Shown: positions 9,053 to 17,316, counted from the stretch's first letter. The stretch is 64,000 bases of DNA from Streptomyces sp. SAT1 (GCF_001654495.1 NZ_CP015849.1:6179001-6243000); one strand, 5' to 3'. Notes: generated by a model from the sequence alone, not told the origin. Translations and numbers: made by a program.

Positions 9053-9493
9053 ATGGAGCGCCTCGAACACATGGAGCATCTGGACAAGCACCTGGCCGAC
9101 GAACTGGCGCAGGTGGCGCGCGAGACGGTGCGCGACGAGCTGCGCGAGCAGGCCCGCAGGCAGCGCCGTACGGCCCTGCTGTACGGCGCGTCGGGCGCCC
9201 TCGCCCTGTACGCGGGCGCGGCTGTCGCCCTCGCCGTCGGACTGGCCCTCGCGATCGGGCTGCCCGGCTGGGCCGCCGCCCTGATCACGGCGGCGGTGCT
9301 GGGCGCGGCGGCCTACGCGCTGCGCCGCGCCGCGCGGTCGGGCGCGCCGGGAGCACCGGGAACAGCGGGGGTGCCGGGCGGTCCGGAGGCGGCCCGTGCG
9401 CCGCACCCGGCGGCCTCGCACGTGCCGCCGATGCCGCCGAGCCCGCCCGCCGTGCCGCGTCCGCCGCACACCCGGGGAGACGACGTGTCCTGA
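9053..9493 (+). CDS. Phage-holin-family-type small membrane protein
   Basis: 146 residues. A charged amphipathic N-terminus (MERLEHMEHLDKHLADELAQ) is followed by two adjacent hydrophobic helices (about 45-70 and 73-95), then a proline/alanine/glycine-rich disordered tail of about 50 residues. This is the layout of the actinobacterial phage holin family (DUF1469-like) membrane proteins, often stress-induced and not truly phage-derived. The ATG at 9053 is used; a second in-frame ATG lies at 9071. A GGGTAC box lies just upstream. Confidence 0.75.
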   Translation: MERLEHMEHLDKHLADELAQVARETVRDELREQARRQRRTALLYGASGALALYAGAAVALAVGLALAIGLPGWAAALITAAVLGAAAYALRRAARSGAPGAPGTAGVPGGPEAARAPHPAASHVPPMPPSPPAVPRPPHTRGDDVS

Positions 9494-9512
9494 GCGGCAC
9501 CCCGGCAGCAGC

Positions 9513-9578
9513 ATCCGGCGCCCGCCCCTTGATATCGACTGATGTCAATCGACTGATATCAAGGGGCGGGCGCCGGAT
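9513..9578. terminator. Long perfect inverted repeat between convergent genes
   Basis: Two 24-base arms (9513-9536 and 9555-9578) are perfect reverse complements around an 18-base centre. They run from ATCCGGCGCC through a run of C and end TTGATATC. Inside, ATCGACTGATGTCA and ATCGACTGATATCA form a direct repeat. It sits between the convergent holin-like and F420 genes and would serve as a strong bidirectional terminator. The exact long arms with an AT-richer core also resemble a small inverted-repeat element. Confidence 0.75.
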
Positions 9579-9591
9579 TGCGCGGGGCGCG

Positions 9592-10548
9592 TCAGTGCGG
9601 GAGCTGCGGCAGCACCTTCGTGCGGTAGAAGTCGAAGAAGCCGCGCCGGTCGGGGCCGATCTGGTTGACGTACACCCGATCGAAGCCCGCGTCGGCGTAC
9701 TCCCGCAGCGCGGCCACATGCTGGTCCGCGTCGTCGCCGCACACCACGTTGTCGCGGACCATGTCCTCGGTGACCAGCGGTTCCAGCTGCTCGAAGTGGC
9801 GGGGCGTGGGCAGCACCTGGCCCATCTCGCCGGGCAGTTGCTCGTTGTACCACAGCCGGTGCACGGTGCGGACGCACTCCTCGCGGTCGTGCCCGAAGCA
9901 CACCTTCGTCCCGCCGCTGACGAGCTTGGCCCCGCCGCCGCCCTTGCGGTACTGCGTGACCATCTCCTCGTCCGGCATCATCGTGATGTACCCGTCGCCC
10001 ACCCGCGCCGCGAGCGAGGTCGCCTTCGGGCCGAAGCCGGAGACGTCGATCGGCACCGGCTCCTCGGGGACGGTGTACAGCCGGGCGTTCTCCACCGTGT
10101 AGTGCGTGCCGTGGTGGTTGACCTCCTCGCCCGTGAACAGGCGGCGCATCACCTGGATCGCCTCCTCCAGCATCTCCAGGCGGACATGCGCGGGCGGCCA
10201 GCGGTCGCCGAGGATGTGTTCGTTGAGCGCTTCCCCGGTGCCCACACCGAGCCGGAAGCCGCCCTCGGCCATCACCGCGGCGGTCGCCGCGGCCTGCGCC
10301 ACCACGGCCGGGTGCATCCGCACCGTAGGACAGGTCACCGCCGTCTCGACGGGCAGCGACACCGCCTCGGACAGCGCCCCGATCACCGACCACACGAACG
10401 CGCTCTGACCCTGCGCGCCGTTCCACGGATGGTAGTGGTCGGAGATCCACAGGGCTTCGAATCCGGCCTGCTCGGCCATTCTGGCCTGCTCGACGAGTTC
10501 CGCCGGGCCGTACTGCTCGCAGGACAGGAAGTAGCCGTACTCGGGCAT
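9592..10548 (-). CDS. F420-dependent LLM-class oxidoreductase (TIGR03557-type)
   Basis: 318 residues of the luciferase-like TIM-barrel family using coenzyme F420. Typical stretches are MPEYGYFLSCEQYGP, WISDHYHPWN, RLGVGTGEALNEHILG and VGDGYITMMPD, close to the F420-dependent glucose-6-phosphate dehydrogenase subfamily. The substrate cannot be read from the sequence. The ATG at 10548 is preceded by GGAGG seven bases upstream. A sigma-B-type promoter match lies further upstream, so the gene is probably stress-induced. Confidence 0.88.
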   Translation of the reverse strand: MPEYGYFLSCEQYGPAELVEQARMAEQAGFEALWISDHYHPWNGAQGQSAFVWSVIGALSEAVSLPVETAVTCPTVRMHPAVVAQAAATAAVMAEGGFRLGVGTGEALNEHILGDRWPPAHVRLEMLEEAIQVMRRLFTGEEVNHHGTHYTVENARLYTVPEEPVPIDVSGFGPKATSLAARVGDGYITMMPDEEMVTQYRKGGGGAKLVSGGTKVCFGHDREECVRTVHRLWYNEQLPGEMGQVLPTPRHFEQLEPLVTEDMVRDNVVCGDDADQHVAALREYADAGFDRVYVNQIGPDRRGFFDFYRTKVLPQLPH

Positions 10549-10591
10549 GGGGCGAACCTCCACGAAGGGGCGGGCGGGACCGCGCACCCGA

Positions 10592-10615
10592 GTACCCGGG
10601 CGAGGGGACGGAAAC
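10592..10615 (-). promoter_or_regulatory. Candidate sigma-B-type promoter for the F420 enzyme
   Basis: On the minus strand GTTT (10615-10612), 14 bases, then GGGTAC (10597-10592). This is an exact match to GNNT-N14..16-GGGTAC with the preferred GTTT -35, 44 bases before the ATG at 10548, leaving room for the visible ribosome binding site. Confidence 0.7.
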
Positions 10616-10663
10616 CGGCGTGGGACCGCCGGGCGGGGGCGCGCGGCGCCGGGCCGCGCACAC

Positions 10664-10688
10664 GTTTGGGCGCCCCGGCCCGGGGGAC
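10664..10688 (+). promoter_or_regulatory. Weak sigma-B-like promoter for the NADH dehydrogenase operon
   Basis: GTTT (10664-10667), 15 bases, GGGGAC (10683-10688): one mismatch to the -10 GGGTAC. It is divergent from the F420 gene promoter and 49 bases before the GTG at 10737. The position is plausible but the mismatch weakens the call. Confidence 0.35.
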
Positions 10689-10736
10689 GCGGAAAGCTCC
10701 GTACCAGGTACGCCAGAGCGCCGGAGGAGGCGAACC

Positions 10737-12485
10737 GTGGGTCGACCCCGCATCGTGATCGTGGGCGCCGGTTTCGCCGGTTTCCACGCGGCCCGGACCC
10801 TGTCCCGGATGTCCCGGAACAGGGCCGACATCACCGTGCTGAACCCGACCGACTACTTCCTGTACGTGCCGCTGCTGCCCCAGGTGGCCGCGGGTGTGCT
10901 GGAGCCGCGCCGGGTCGCCGTCTCGCTCTCCGCCGCCCTGCCCGGGGTCCGCCTGGTGCTCGGCGAGGCCGGCCGGGTCGACCTGGACGCGCGCACCGTG
11001 CACTTCACCGGCCCCGAGGGGGATCCGGGCACGCTCGGCTACGACCGGCTGGTGCTGGCGGTCGGCAGCGTCAACAAGCTGCTCCCGGTCCCCGGTGTCG
11101 CCGAGCACGCGCACGGCTTCCGCGGCCTGCCCGAGGCGCTGTACCTGCGCGACCACGTGACCCGCCAGATGGAACTGGCCGCCGCGGAGGACGATCCCGC
11201 GCTCCGTGCCGCCCGCCGCACCTTCGTCGTGGTCGGCGCGGGCTACACCGGGACCGAGGTGGCCGCGCACGGGAAGATGTACACCGACGCGCAGGCGCAC
11301 GGACTCCCGCCGCACCACGGGACGCGGCCCCGCTGGCTGCTCCTGGACATCGCGGAGCGCGTCCTGCCCGAGCTGGACGAGCGGCTCTCGCGCACCGCCG
11401 ACCGGGCGCTGCGGGACCGGGGCGTCGAGGTGCGCATGGGCACCTCGGTGAAGGAGGCCACCCACGAGGGGGTGCTGCTGACGGACGGCGGGTTCGTGCC
11501 GACCCGCACCCTCGTGTGGTGCGTGGGCGTACGCCCCGACCCGCTGGTGGAGAGCACCGGGCAGGACCTGGAACGCGGCCGGATCGTCGTGGACCCCTAC
11601 CTCCAGGTGCCGGGACGGCCCGAGGTGTTCGCCTGCGGCGACGCGGCGGCCGTGCCCGACGCCCACCACCCCGGCTCCTTCACCCCGATGACCGCCCAGC
11701 ACGCCTGGCGGCACGGCCGGATCGCCGCGATCAACGTCGCCGCCTCGCTCGGCGCCTGCGCACGGCGGCCCTACCGCCACCGCGACCTGGGCTTCGTCGT
11801 GGACCTCGGCGGTGCGCGGGCCGCCGCCAACCCGCTGGGCCTCCCGCTGTCCGGGCTGCCGGCCGCCGCCGTCACCCGCGGCTACCACCTGGCCGCGATG
11901 CCGGGCAACCGGGTCCGGGTGGCCGCCGACTGGCTGCTGGGCGGTGCACTGCCGCGCCAGGCCGTCCAGTTGGGACTCGTACGGTCCTGGTCCGTGCCGC
12001 TGGACACCGCCTCCCCGGAACTGGCCCGGGTGGGCGGCGGGCCGGGCGGCAGAAGCGGCGGGACCTGCAAGGACGGCGAGGACGGCGAGGACGGCAAGGA
12101 CGGCAAGGACGGCAAGGACGGCAAGGACGGCAAGGACAGCAAGGGCGGCAAGGACGGCAAGGACGCAGCAGACGGCGCGGAGGGCGCGGAAGGCGAGAGC
12201 GTCACCGAGATCATCGACAACACCGAGAAGGCCCAACTGGCGGGCGCCGAACCGGCACCGCACACCCCGGCACCGGCACCGGAGACCGGCTCCCGGTCCG
12301 GCCGGTCCGGCCCCGGGACCGGTGCGAAGCGGCCCCCGGAGACCGGCCGGGAGTCCGTGCCGAACCGGTCCGCGCGCCGGCACAGCCCGAGGGGCCCCGA
12401 CCCCGGCCCGGCGGCGCACCACGAGCACCACCCCGCTCCCGGCCCGGTCAAGCGGGCCGACATCCCCGCGGAAGGAGACTCATGA
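10737..12485 (+). CDS. Type II NADH dehydrogenase with collagen-like C-terminal tail
   Basis: 582 residues. About residues 1-440 are an NDH-2/FAD-dependent pyridine nucleotide-disulphide oxidoreductase: FAD site VGAGFAGFHAART, NAD site VVGAGYTGTEVA, and VFACGDAAAVPD near the flavin. This peripheral membrane enzyme passes electrons from NADH to quinone. From about 442 the protein becomes low complexity: a run of Gly-Lys-Asp and Gly-Glu-Asp triplets, then a Pro/Ala/Arg-rich tail to residue 582. Typical NDH-2 ends near 430-470, so about 140 residues are extra. GTG start with GGAGGAGG six bases upstream. The stop overlaps the transketolase start (ATGA). Confidence 0.88.
   Translation: MGRPRIVIVGAGFAGFHAARTLSRMSRNRADITVLNPTDYFLYVPLLPQVAAGVLEPRRVAVSLSAALPGVRLVLGEAGRVDLDARTVHFTGPEGDPGTLGYDRLVLAVGSVNKLLPVPGVAEHAHGFRGLPEALYLRDHVTRQMELAAAEDDPALRAARRTFVVVGAGYTGTEVAAHGKMYTDAQAHGLPPHHGTRPRWLLLDIAERVLPELDERLSRTADRALRDRGVEVRMGTSVKEATHEGVLLTDGGFVPTRTLVWCVGVRPDPLVESTGQDLERGRIVVDPYLQVPGRPEVFACGDAAAVPDAHHPGSFTPMTAQHAWRHGRIAAINVAASLGACARRPYRHRDLGFVVDLGGARAAANPLGLPLSGLPAAAVTRGYHLAAMPGNRVRVAADWLLGGALPRQAVQLGLVRSWSVPLDTASPELARVGGGPGGRSGGTCKDGEDGEDGKDGKDGKDGKDGKDSKGGKDGKDAADGAEGAEGESVTEIIDNTEKAQLAGAEPAPHTPAPAPETGSRSGRSGPGTGAKRPPETGRESVPNRSARRHSPRGPDPGPAAHHEHHPAPGPVKRADIPAEGDS
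12068..12163 (+). repeat. 9-bp tandem repeat encoding Gly-X-Asp triplets
   Basis: Repeats of GGCAAGGAC and variants (GGCGAGGAC, AGCAAGGGC) give about ten consecutive collagen-like triplets GKD/GED inside the NADH dehydrogenase gene. The 9-base unit keeps the frame, so copy number can vary between strains by slippage. Confidence 0.85.
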
Positions 12486-14329
12486 ACCACGCCGAACTCG
12501 TCGACCTCGGCCAGCAGTTGCGCGTCGACAGTGTGCGGGCCGCCGCCGCGGCGGGCTCCGGGCACCCCACGTCCTCCATGTCGGCCGCCGACCTGATGGC
12601 GGTCCTGCTCGCCCACCATCTGCGCTACGACTTCGACCGGCCCGAACACCCCGGCAACGACCGCTTCGTGCTGTCCAAGGGGCACGCCTCCCCGCTGCTG
12701 TACTCCGCCTACAAGGCGGCCGGCGCCGTCGACGACGACGAACTGCTCACCTTCCGCAAGCTGGGCAGCCGTCTGGAGGGCCACCCCACCCCGCAACGGC
12801 TGCCGTGGGTGGAGACGGCCACCGGGTCGCTCGGCCAGGGCCTGCCCATCGGCGTCGGCATCGCCCTGTCGGGCAAGCGCCTCGACCACGCCGACTACCG
12901 CGTCTGGGTGCTGTGCGGCGACAGCGAGATGGCCGAGGGATCGATCTGGGAGGCCGCCGAGCACGCCGGGTACGAGCACCTGGACAACCTGACCGTGATC
13001 GTGGACGTCAACCGGCTCGGCCAGCGCGGTCCCACCCGGCACGGCCACGACCTGGACGCCTACGCCCGCCGCTTCCGCGCCTTCGACTGGCACACGATCG
13101 AGATCGACGGCCACGACGTGGACGCGATCGACCGGGCCTATGGCGAGGCCGCCTCCACCAAGGGCCAGCCCACCGCGATCATCGCCCGCACCCTCAAGGG
13201 CAAGGGCGTCGAGGACACCGAGGACCGCGAGGGACTGCACGGCAAGCCGCTGAAGGACGCCGACGAGGCGATCGAGGAACTCGGCGGCCCGCGCGACCTG
13301 CGCGTCCAGGTCCACGAACCGCCCTCCGCGCGCTCCCTGCACGCCGTGGGCGACGGCAGCCTCGAACTGCCCCGCTGGGAGCGCGGCGAGCAGGTCGCCA
13401 CCCGCGACGCCTACGGACACGCGCTGGCCGCGCTCGGCACCGCACGCGGCGACGTGGTGGCCCTGGACGGCGAGGTCGGCGACTCCACCCGCTCGGAGTT
13501 CTTCGCCAAGGAACACCCCGACCGCTACTTCGAGTGCTACATCGCCGAGCAGCAGATGGTCGCCACGGCGGTCGGCATGGCCCGGCGCGGCTGGGTGCCG
13601 TACGCCTCCACGTTCGCGGCGTTCCTGACCCGGGCGTACGACTTCGTGCGGATGGCCGCCGTCAGCGGTTCCGGGATCAACCTCAACGGCTCGCACGCGG
13701 GCGTGTCGATCGGCGAGGACGGGCCCAGCCAGATGGGCCTGGAGGACCTGGCCATGATGCGGACCGTGCACGGCTCGACCGTGCTCTACCCGTGCGACGC
13801 CAACCAGACCGCGCGGCTCGTCGCCGCCATGGCCGACCTGGACGGCATCCGCTATCTGCGCACCTCGCGCGGTGAGAGCCCGGTGCTGTACGGGCCCGAC
13901 GAGGAGTTCCCGGTCGGCGGCAGCAAGGTGCTGCGCTCCTCGGACCGGGACCGGCTGACGATCGTCGCCGCGGGGGTCACCCTGCACGAGGCGCTCTCCG
14001 CCGCCGACTCCCTGGACCGGGAGGGCATCCCGGTGCGCGTCGTCGACCTGTACTCCGTCAAGCCCGTCGACCGGGCCACCCTGCGCCAGGCCGCCGAGGA
14101 CACCGGGTGCCTGCTCACGGTCGAGGACCACCGGGAGGAGGGCGGCATCGGCGACGCGGTGCTCGACGCCTTCCTCGACGGCCGCCCGGTGCCCCGCCTG
14201 GTCCGGCTCGCGGTGCGCAGCATGCCGGGTTCGGCCACGCCCGCCGAGCAGCTGCACGCGGCGGGCATCGACGCGGAGTCCATCGCCGCCTCCGCCCGGC
14301 TCCTGGTGGAGGAAGCGGTGGTGCCGTGA
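12482..14329 (+). CDS. Transketolase
   Basis: 615 residues, all three transketolase regions in one chain: a thiamine-diphosphate domain (SGHPTSSMSAADL, SKGHASPLLY, GDSEMAEGSIWEA), a pyrimidine domain (ECYIAEQQMVATAVGMARRG, SIGEDGPSQMGLEDLAM) and a C-terminal domain (VEDHREEGGIGDAVLDA). It is shorter than the primary TktA type and closer to the short N+C fusion form. The expected role is transfer of two-carbon units in the pentose phosphate pathway. It is translationally coupled on both sides, so it probably is a condition-specific paralogue. Confidence 0.92.
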   Translation: MNHAELVDLGQQLRVDSVRAAAAAGSGHPTSSMSAADLMAVLLAHHLRYDFDRPEHPGNDRFVLSKGHASPLLYSAYKAAGAVDDDELLTFRKLGSRLEGHPTPQRLPWVETATGSLGQGLPIGVGIALSGKRLDHADYRVWVLCGDSEMAEGSIWEAAEHAGYEHLDNLTVIVDVNRLGQRGPTRHGHDLDAYARRFRAFDWHTIEIDGHDVDAIDRAYGEAASTKGQPTAIIARTLKGKGVEDTEDREGLHGKPLKDADEAIEELGGPRDLRVQVHEPPSARSLHAVGDGSLELPRWERGEQVATRDAYGHALAALGTARGDVVALDGEVGDSTRSEFFAKEHPDRYFECYIAEQQMVATAVGMARRGWVPYASTFAAFLTRAYDFVRMAAVSGSGINLNGSHAGVSIGEDGPSQMGLEDLAMMRTVHGSTVLYPCDANQTARLVAAMADLDGIRYLRTSRGESPVLYGPDEEFPVGGSKVLRSSDRDRLTIVAAGVTLHEALSAADSLDREGIPVRVVDLYSVKPVDRATLRQAAEDTGCLLTVEDHREEGGIGDAVLDAFLDGRPVPRLVRLAVRSMPGSATPAEQLHAAGIDAESIAASARLLVEEAVVP

Positions 14330-15249
14330 GCGGAAGCCCCCGCACGGTACGGGCCGGCCGGCGCACCCTCGAGGTGCACCGGCCGGACAAGGTTCTGTTC
14401 CCGGCCACCGCGGGCTGCCCCGCCTGCACCAAGGCCGACCTGGTCGGCCACTACCGCGCCGTGGCCCGCTTCATGCTGCCCCACCTGCGCGGCCGGCCGC
14501 TGATGCTGGAGCGCCGCCCGGACGGCCTGGACGGCCCCGTCTTCATGCAGAAGAACACGCCCGCGTACTACCCGGACTGGATCACCCGCGCCGAGGTCGC
14601 CAAGGAGGACGGCACCGTCACGCACACCGTCTGCGACGACACCGCCACCCTGGTGTACCTCGCGGACCAGGCGTGCCTGACCCCGCACCGCTGGCTCTCC
14701 CGGGCCCGCGCGCCCGAGCGGCCGGACCTGATGATCTTCGACCTCGACCCGTCCGGCGACGACTTCGCGCCGGTGCGCGAGGCGGCCCGGCTGCTGGGCA
14801 CGCTCCTGGACGAGCTGGGCCTGCCCGCGGCCCTGATGACCACCGGGTCCCGCGGACTGCACGTGACCGTGCGCCTCGACGGGCGGTGCGGCTTCGACGA
14901 GGTGCGGGAGTTCGCCCGGGACACCGCCGGACTGCTGGTCGCCGGCCACCCCGACCGGTTCACCACCGCGGCCCGCAAGAAGGACCGCGGCGAGCGGCTC
15001 TACCTGGACGTCCAGCGCAACGGCTACGCCCAGACCGCGGTGGCGCCCTACGCCGTACGGGCCCGGCCGGGCGCGCCCGTCGCGATACCCCTCTCCTGGG
15101 ACCAGCTCGACGACCCGGCGCTCGGGCCGCGGCGCTGGACTGTCGCCGACGCCGTCGACCAGGCCCGCACGCGGCCCTGGTCCGGGCTGCCCGCACGCGG
15201 CCGGGCGCTGGGCCCCGCCCGGCGGCGGCTGGATGCGCTGCGTGACTGA
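14326..15249 (+). CDS. LigD-type polymerase domain protein (NHEJ primase-polymerase family)
   Basis: 307 residues matching the polymerase (primase-like) domain of LigD, here standing alone without ligase or phosphoesterase domains. Landmarks are VHRPDKVLFP, MQKNTPAYYPDW, the metal-binding FDLDPSGDDF, the SRGLHV region (TTGSRGLHVTVRL) and FTTAARKKDRGERLYLD. Such proteins add nucleotides at DNA ends during non-homologous end joining. GTG start overlapping the transketolase stop. No Ku gene is in the window. Confidence 0.9.
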   Translation: MSGSPRTVRAGRRTLEVHRPDKVLFPATAGCPACTKADLVGHYRAVARFMLPHLRGRPLMLERRPDGLDGPVFMQKNTPAYYPDWITRAEVAKEDGTVTHTVCDDTATLVYLADQACLTPHRWLSRARAPERPDLMIFDLDPSGDDFAPVREAARLLGTLLDELGLPAALMTTGSRGLHVTVRLDGRCGFDEVREFARDTAGLLVAGHPDRFTTAARKKDRGERLYLDVQRNGYAQTAVAPYAVRARPGAPVAIPLSWDQLDDPALGPRRWTVADAVDQARTRPWSGLPARGRALGPARRRLDALRD

Positions 15250-15294
15250 GGTTTGGCCAAGGAACCTGCGGCCACACGAAGAGGAGAGGTGGTC

Positions 15295-15750
15295 ATGGCG
15301 AACACAGAGACCCCAGAAGAGCCGGAGGATCCGGAAGAGCCGGAGAACGCGGCGGAGTCGCAGGAACCACAAGAGCCCCGGAAGCCCCGGGGATCCCAGA
15401 CAGCACAGAAGCCTCAGAAAACACAGAAGTCACAGCAGTCGGGCAGCGGCCACCACGAGGACCGCCAGGCCCCGCCGCGGCCCCGGCCGATGGAGGTGCT
15501 GCGCGAGGCGCGCGCCCAGTTCGGCGAGCTGACCGGCCTCGTCCCGGAGTCCGTCACGAGTTTCGAGCGGACCCAGGACGGCTGGTCGCTGGAGCTGGAG
15601 GTCCTGGAACTGGCCCGCGTGCCCGACACGATGAGCCTGATGGCGAGCTACGAGGTCGAACTCGACCCCGAGGGCCAGCTCACCGGATACCGGCGGCTGA
15701 GCCGCTACGAACGCGGCCGGTCCGACGCCCGCAAGCACGGCGGCCGGTGA
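15295..15750 (+). CDS. gvpO: Gas vesicle protein GvpO
   Basis: 151 residues. About 65 N-terminal residues are disordered, with PEEPEDPEEPE and QKPQKTQKSQQ runs. The C-terminal 85 residues are the GvpO domain (MEVLREARAQFGELTGLVPESV, WSLELEVLELARVPDT, YEVELDPEGQLTGYRRLSRYERGR). GvpO is an accessory protein required for, or regulating, vesicle formation in halophiles; its role in Streptomyces is unproven. ATG with GAGGAGAGG upstream, 45 bases after the LigD-like gene, so readthrough from the upstream operon is possible. First gene of the cluster in the S. coelicolor-type order. Confidence 0.9.
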   Translation: MANTETPEEPEDPEEPENAAESQEPQEPRKPRGSQTAQKPQKTQKSQQSGSGHHEDRQAPPRPRPMEVLREARAQFGELTGLVPESVTSFERTQDGWSLELEVLELARVPDTMSLMASYEVELDPEGQLTGYRRLSRYERGRSDARKHGGR

Positions 15751-15780
15751 CCTCCGGGGCAGCCCGAGGCAATTCATTTT

Positions 15781-15820
15781 CACACGGGAAACACACCTTT
15801 TTCCACACGGGAAACACACC
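15781..15820 (+). repeat. Direct repeat in the gvpA leader
   Basis: CACACGGGAAACACACC occurs at 15781-15797 and 15804-15820, followed by a partial third copy (CACACGAGAA, from 15823). The 23-base spacing and A/C-rich composition stand out from the surrounding GC-rich sequence. It lies directly before the gvpA ribosome binding site GAGGAGG. A binding site, an mRNA-stability or processing element, or an unstructured leader are all possible. Confidence 0.7.
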
Positions 15821-15849
15821 CTCACACGAGAAGAGGAGGCACGGTCGGC

Positions 15850-16281
15850 ATGACCGTTGTCCCGGCACAGACGTCCGGTGGTGGAGGCGGCAGCAGTGGC
15901 CTCTACGACGTACTGGAACTCGTCCTCGACAGGGGACTGGTGATCGACGCGTTCGTGCGGGTTTCGCTGGTGGGCATCGAGATCCTGAAGATCGACGTAC
16001 GCGTCGTCGTGGCCAGCGTCGACACATATCTGCGCTTCGCCGAGGCGTGCAACCGGCTCGACCTGGAGTCCGGCCCGCACAAGAGTCCGGGCCTGCCGGA
16101 CCTCGTCGGCGAGGTCACCGAGTCCGGCGCGCGCGGCAAGTCCAAGGGGGCGCTGTCCGGCGCCGCCCAGACCGTCTCCGACGCCTTCAAGCAGGCCCGC
16201 TCCGAGAGCTCGGGCGAGTCGGAGTCCCGTCCGCGACCGCGCAGGACGTCCTCGGCGCGCCGGAAGGAGGAGCAGGAGTGA
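15850..16281 (+). CDS. gvpA: Gas vesicle structural protein GvpA
   Basis: 143 residues. The core (about 18-75) is the vesicle shell fold: GLYDVLELVLDRGLVIDAF, VRVSLVGIEILKIDVRVVVASVDTYLRF. An approximately 65-residue hydrophilic C-terminal extension follows, longer than in cyanobacterial GvpA (about 70 residues in total) and rich in S, R and E. The family assembles into the gas-permeable protein shell. ATG at 15850 after GAGGAGGCACGG. The repeat-bearing 99-base gap before it suggests its own promoter or mRNA processing. Its stop overlaps the gvpF start. Confidence 0.92.
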   Translation: MTVVPAQTSGGGGGSSGLYDVLELVLDRGLVIDAFVRVSLVGIEILKIDVRVVVASVDTYLRFAEACNRLDLESGPHKSPGLPDLVGEVTESGARGKSKGALSGAAQTVSDAFKQARSESSGESESRPRPRRTSSARRKEEQE

Positions 16282-17048
16282 GCACGTACGTCTACGGCAT
16301 CACCGCCGCCTCGCACCCCGCGCTGCCCGAGGGACTGACCGGCATCGGCGACCCGCCCCGGCCGGTCCGCGTCCTGACGGCGGGCGAACTGGCCGCCGTG
16401 GTCAGCGACGCACCCGAGGACCTGCGCCCCAAGCGCCGGGAACTCCTCGCCCACCAGGGCGTGCTCGGGGAGGCGGGCGCCGCCGGCTGTGTGCTGCCCA
16501 TGCGGTTCGGCAGCGTCGCACCGGACGACGACGCCGTCACCGGTGTGCTCACCGAGCGCGCCGAGCACTACAAGGAACGCCTGCGGGCGCTGGACGGCAA
16601 GGTCGAGTACAACATCAAGGCCAGCCATGTGGAGGAGGCCGTCCTGCACCACGTGATGGCCGACAACCCGGAGATCAGGGCCCAGGCCGAGGCCAACCGG
16701 CAGGCCGGCGGCGGCAGTTACGACGACAAGATCAGGCTGGGCGAGATGGTCGCCGCGGCCGTCAAGGCCCGGGAGGCGGAGGACGGCGCCCTGGTGATCC
16801 GGGCGGTCGAGTCGCACGCGGCGGCGGTGAGCGAGGGCCCGGCGTCCACGGGCTGGCTCGTCAACGCCTCCTTCCTGGTCGGCCGGGACGAGGCGGCCGG
16901 CTTCCTGGAGGCCGCCGAACAGGCCCGCAAGGACCTGCCCCATCTCGAATTGCGCGTCAACGGCCCGTTGCCGCCCTACAGCTTCGTCGAGCCAGGCCCG
17001 GCCGAGCCCGCGGGCACAGCGGCGGGAGCCGACGCGGGAGCGGAGTGA
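16278..17048 (+). CDS. gvpF: Gas vesicle protein GvpF
   Basis: 256 residues of the GvpF/GvpL family: STYVYGITAASHP, GELAAVVSDAPEDLRPKRRELLAHQGVL, VLPMRFGSVAPDD, and the C-terminal WLVNASFLVGRDEAAGF ... LRVNGPLPPYSFVE. GvpF is a minor shell-associated chaperone-like protein that contacts GvpA during initiation. GTG start inside the gvpA stop (GTGA) indicates translational coupling. A short Pro/Ala tail ends the protein. Confidence 0.93.
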   Translation: MSTYVYGITAASHPALPEGLTGIGDPPRPVRVLTAGELAAVVSDAPEDLRPKRRELLAHQGVLGEAGAAGCVLPMRFGSVAPDDDAVTGVLTERAEHYKERLRALDGKVEYNIKASHVEEAVLHHVMADNPEIRAQAEANRQAGGGSYDDKIRLGEMVAAAVKAREAEDGALVIRAVESHAAAVSEGPASTGWLVNASFLVGRDEAAGFLEAAEQARKDLPHLELRVNGPLPPYSFVEPGPAEPAGTAAGADAGAE

Positions 17049-17052
17049 CGCC

Positions 17053-17316
17053 ATGGGACTGATCTCGGAGGTGCTGCTGCTGCCGTTCGCACCGGCGCGC
17101 GGCAGCTCCTGGGCGATCAGACAGGTGCTGCGCGAGGCGGAGCGCATCTACTACGACCCGGCCACCGTCCGGGCCGAGCTGGCACGGCTGGAGGAGCGTC
17201 TGGAGGCGGAGGAGATCACCGAGGAGGAGTTCGACCGCCAGGAGGACGAGCTTCTGGACCGGCTGGAGATCGGCCTGCGCGGCGGCGCGGGGACGGGTGA
17301 GGGGACGGCACGATGA
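17053..17316 (+). CDS. gvpG: Gas vesicle protein GvpG
   Basis: 87 residues: MGLISEVLLLPFAPARGSSWAIRQVLREAERIYYDP followed by a charged helix (LEERLEAEEITEEEFDRQEDELLDRLE), the standard GvpG pattern. It is an assembly factor acting with GvpF/L. It begins four bases after gvpF and overlaps gvpY by ATGA. Confidence 0.92.
   Translation: MGLISEVLLLPFAPARGSSWAIRQVLREAERIYYDPATVRAELARLEERLEAEEITEEEFDRQEDELLDRLEIGLRGGAGTGEGTAR

Noticed and set aside
9053..9493. Holin-like gene as evidence of a prophage
   Set aside because: No other phage genes nearby; this holin family is a common chromosomal membrane protein in actinobacteria.
12068..12163. The GGCAAGGAC repeats as a CRISPR-like array
   Set aside because: Units are contiguous, have no spacers and keep the reading frame of the NADH dehydrogenase gene.
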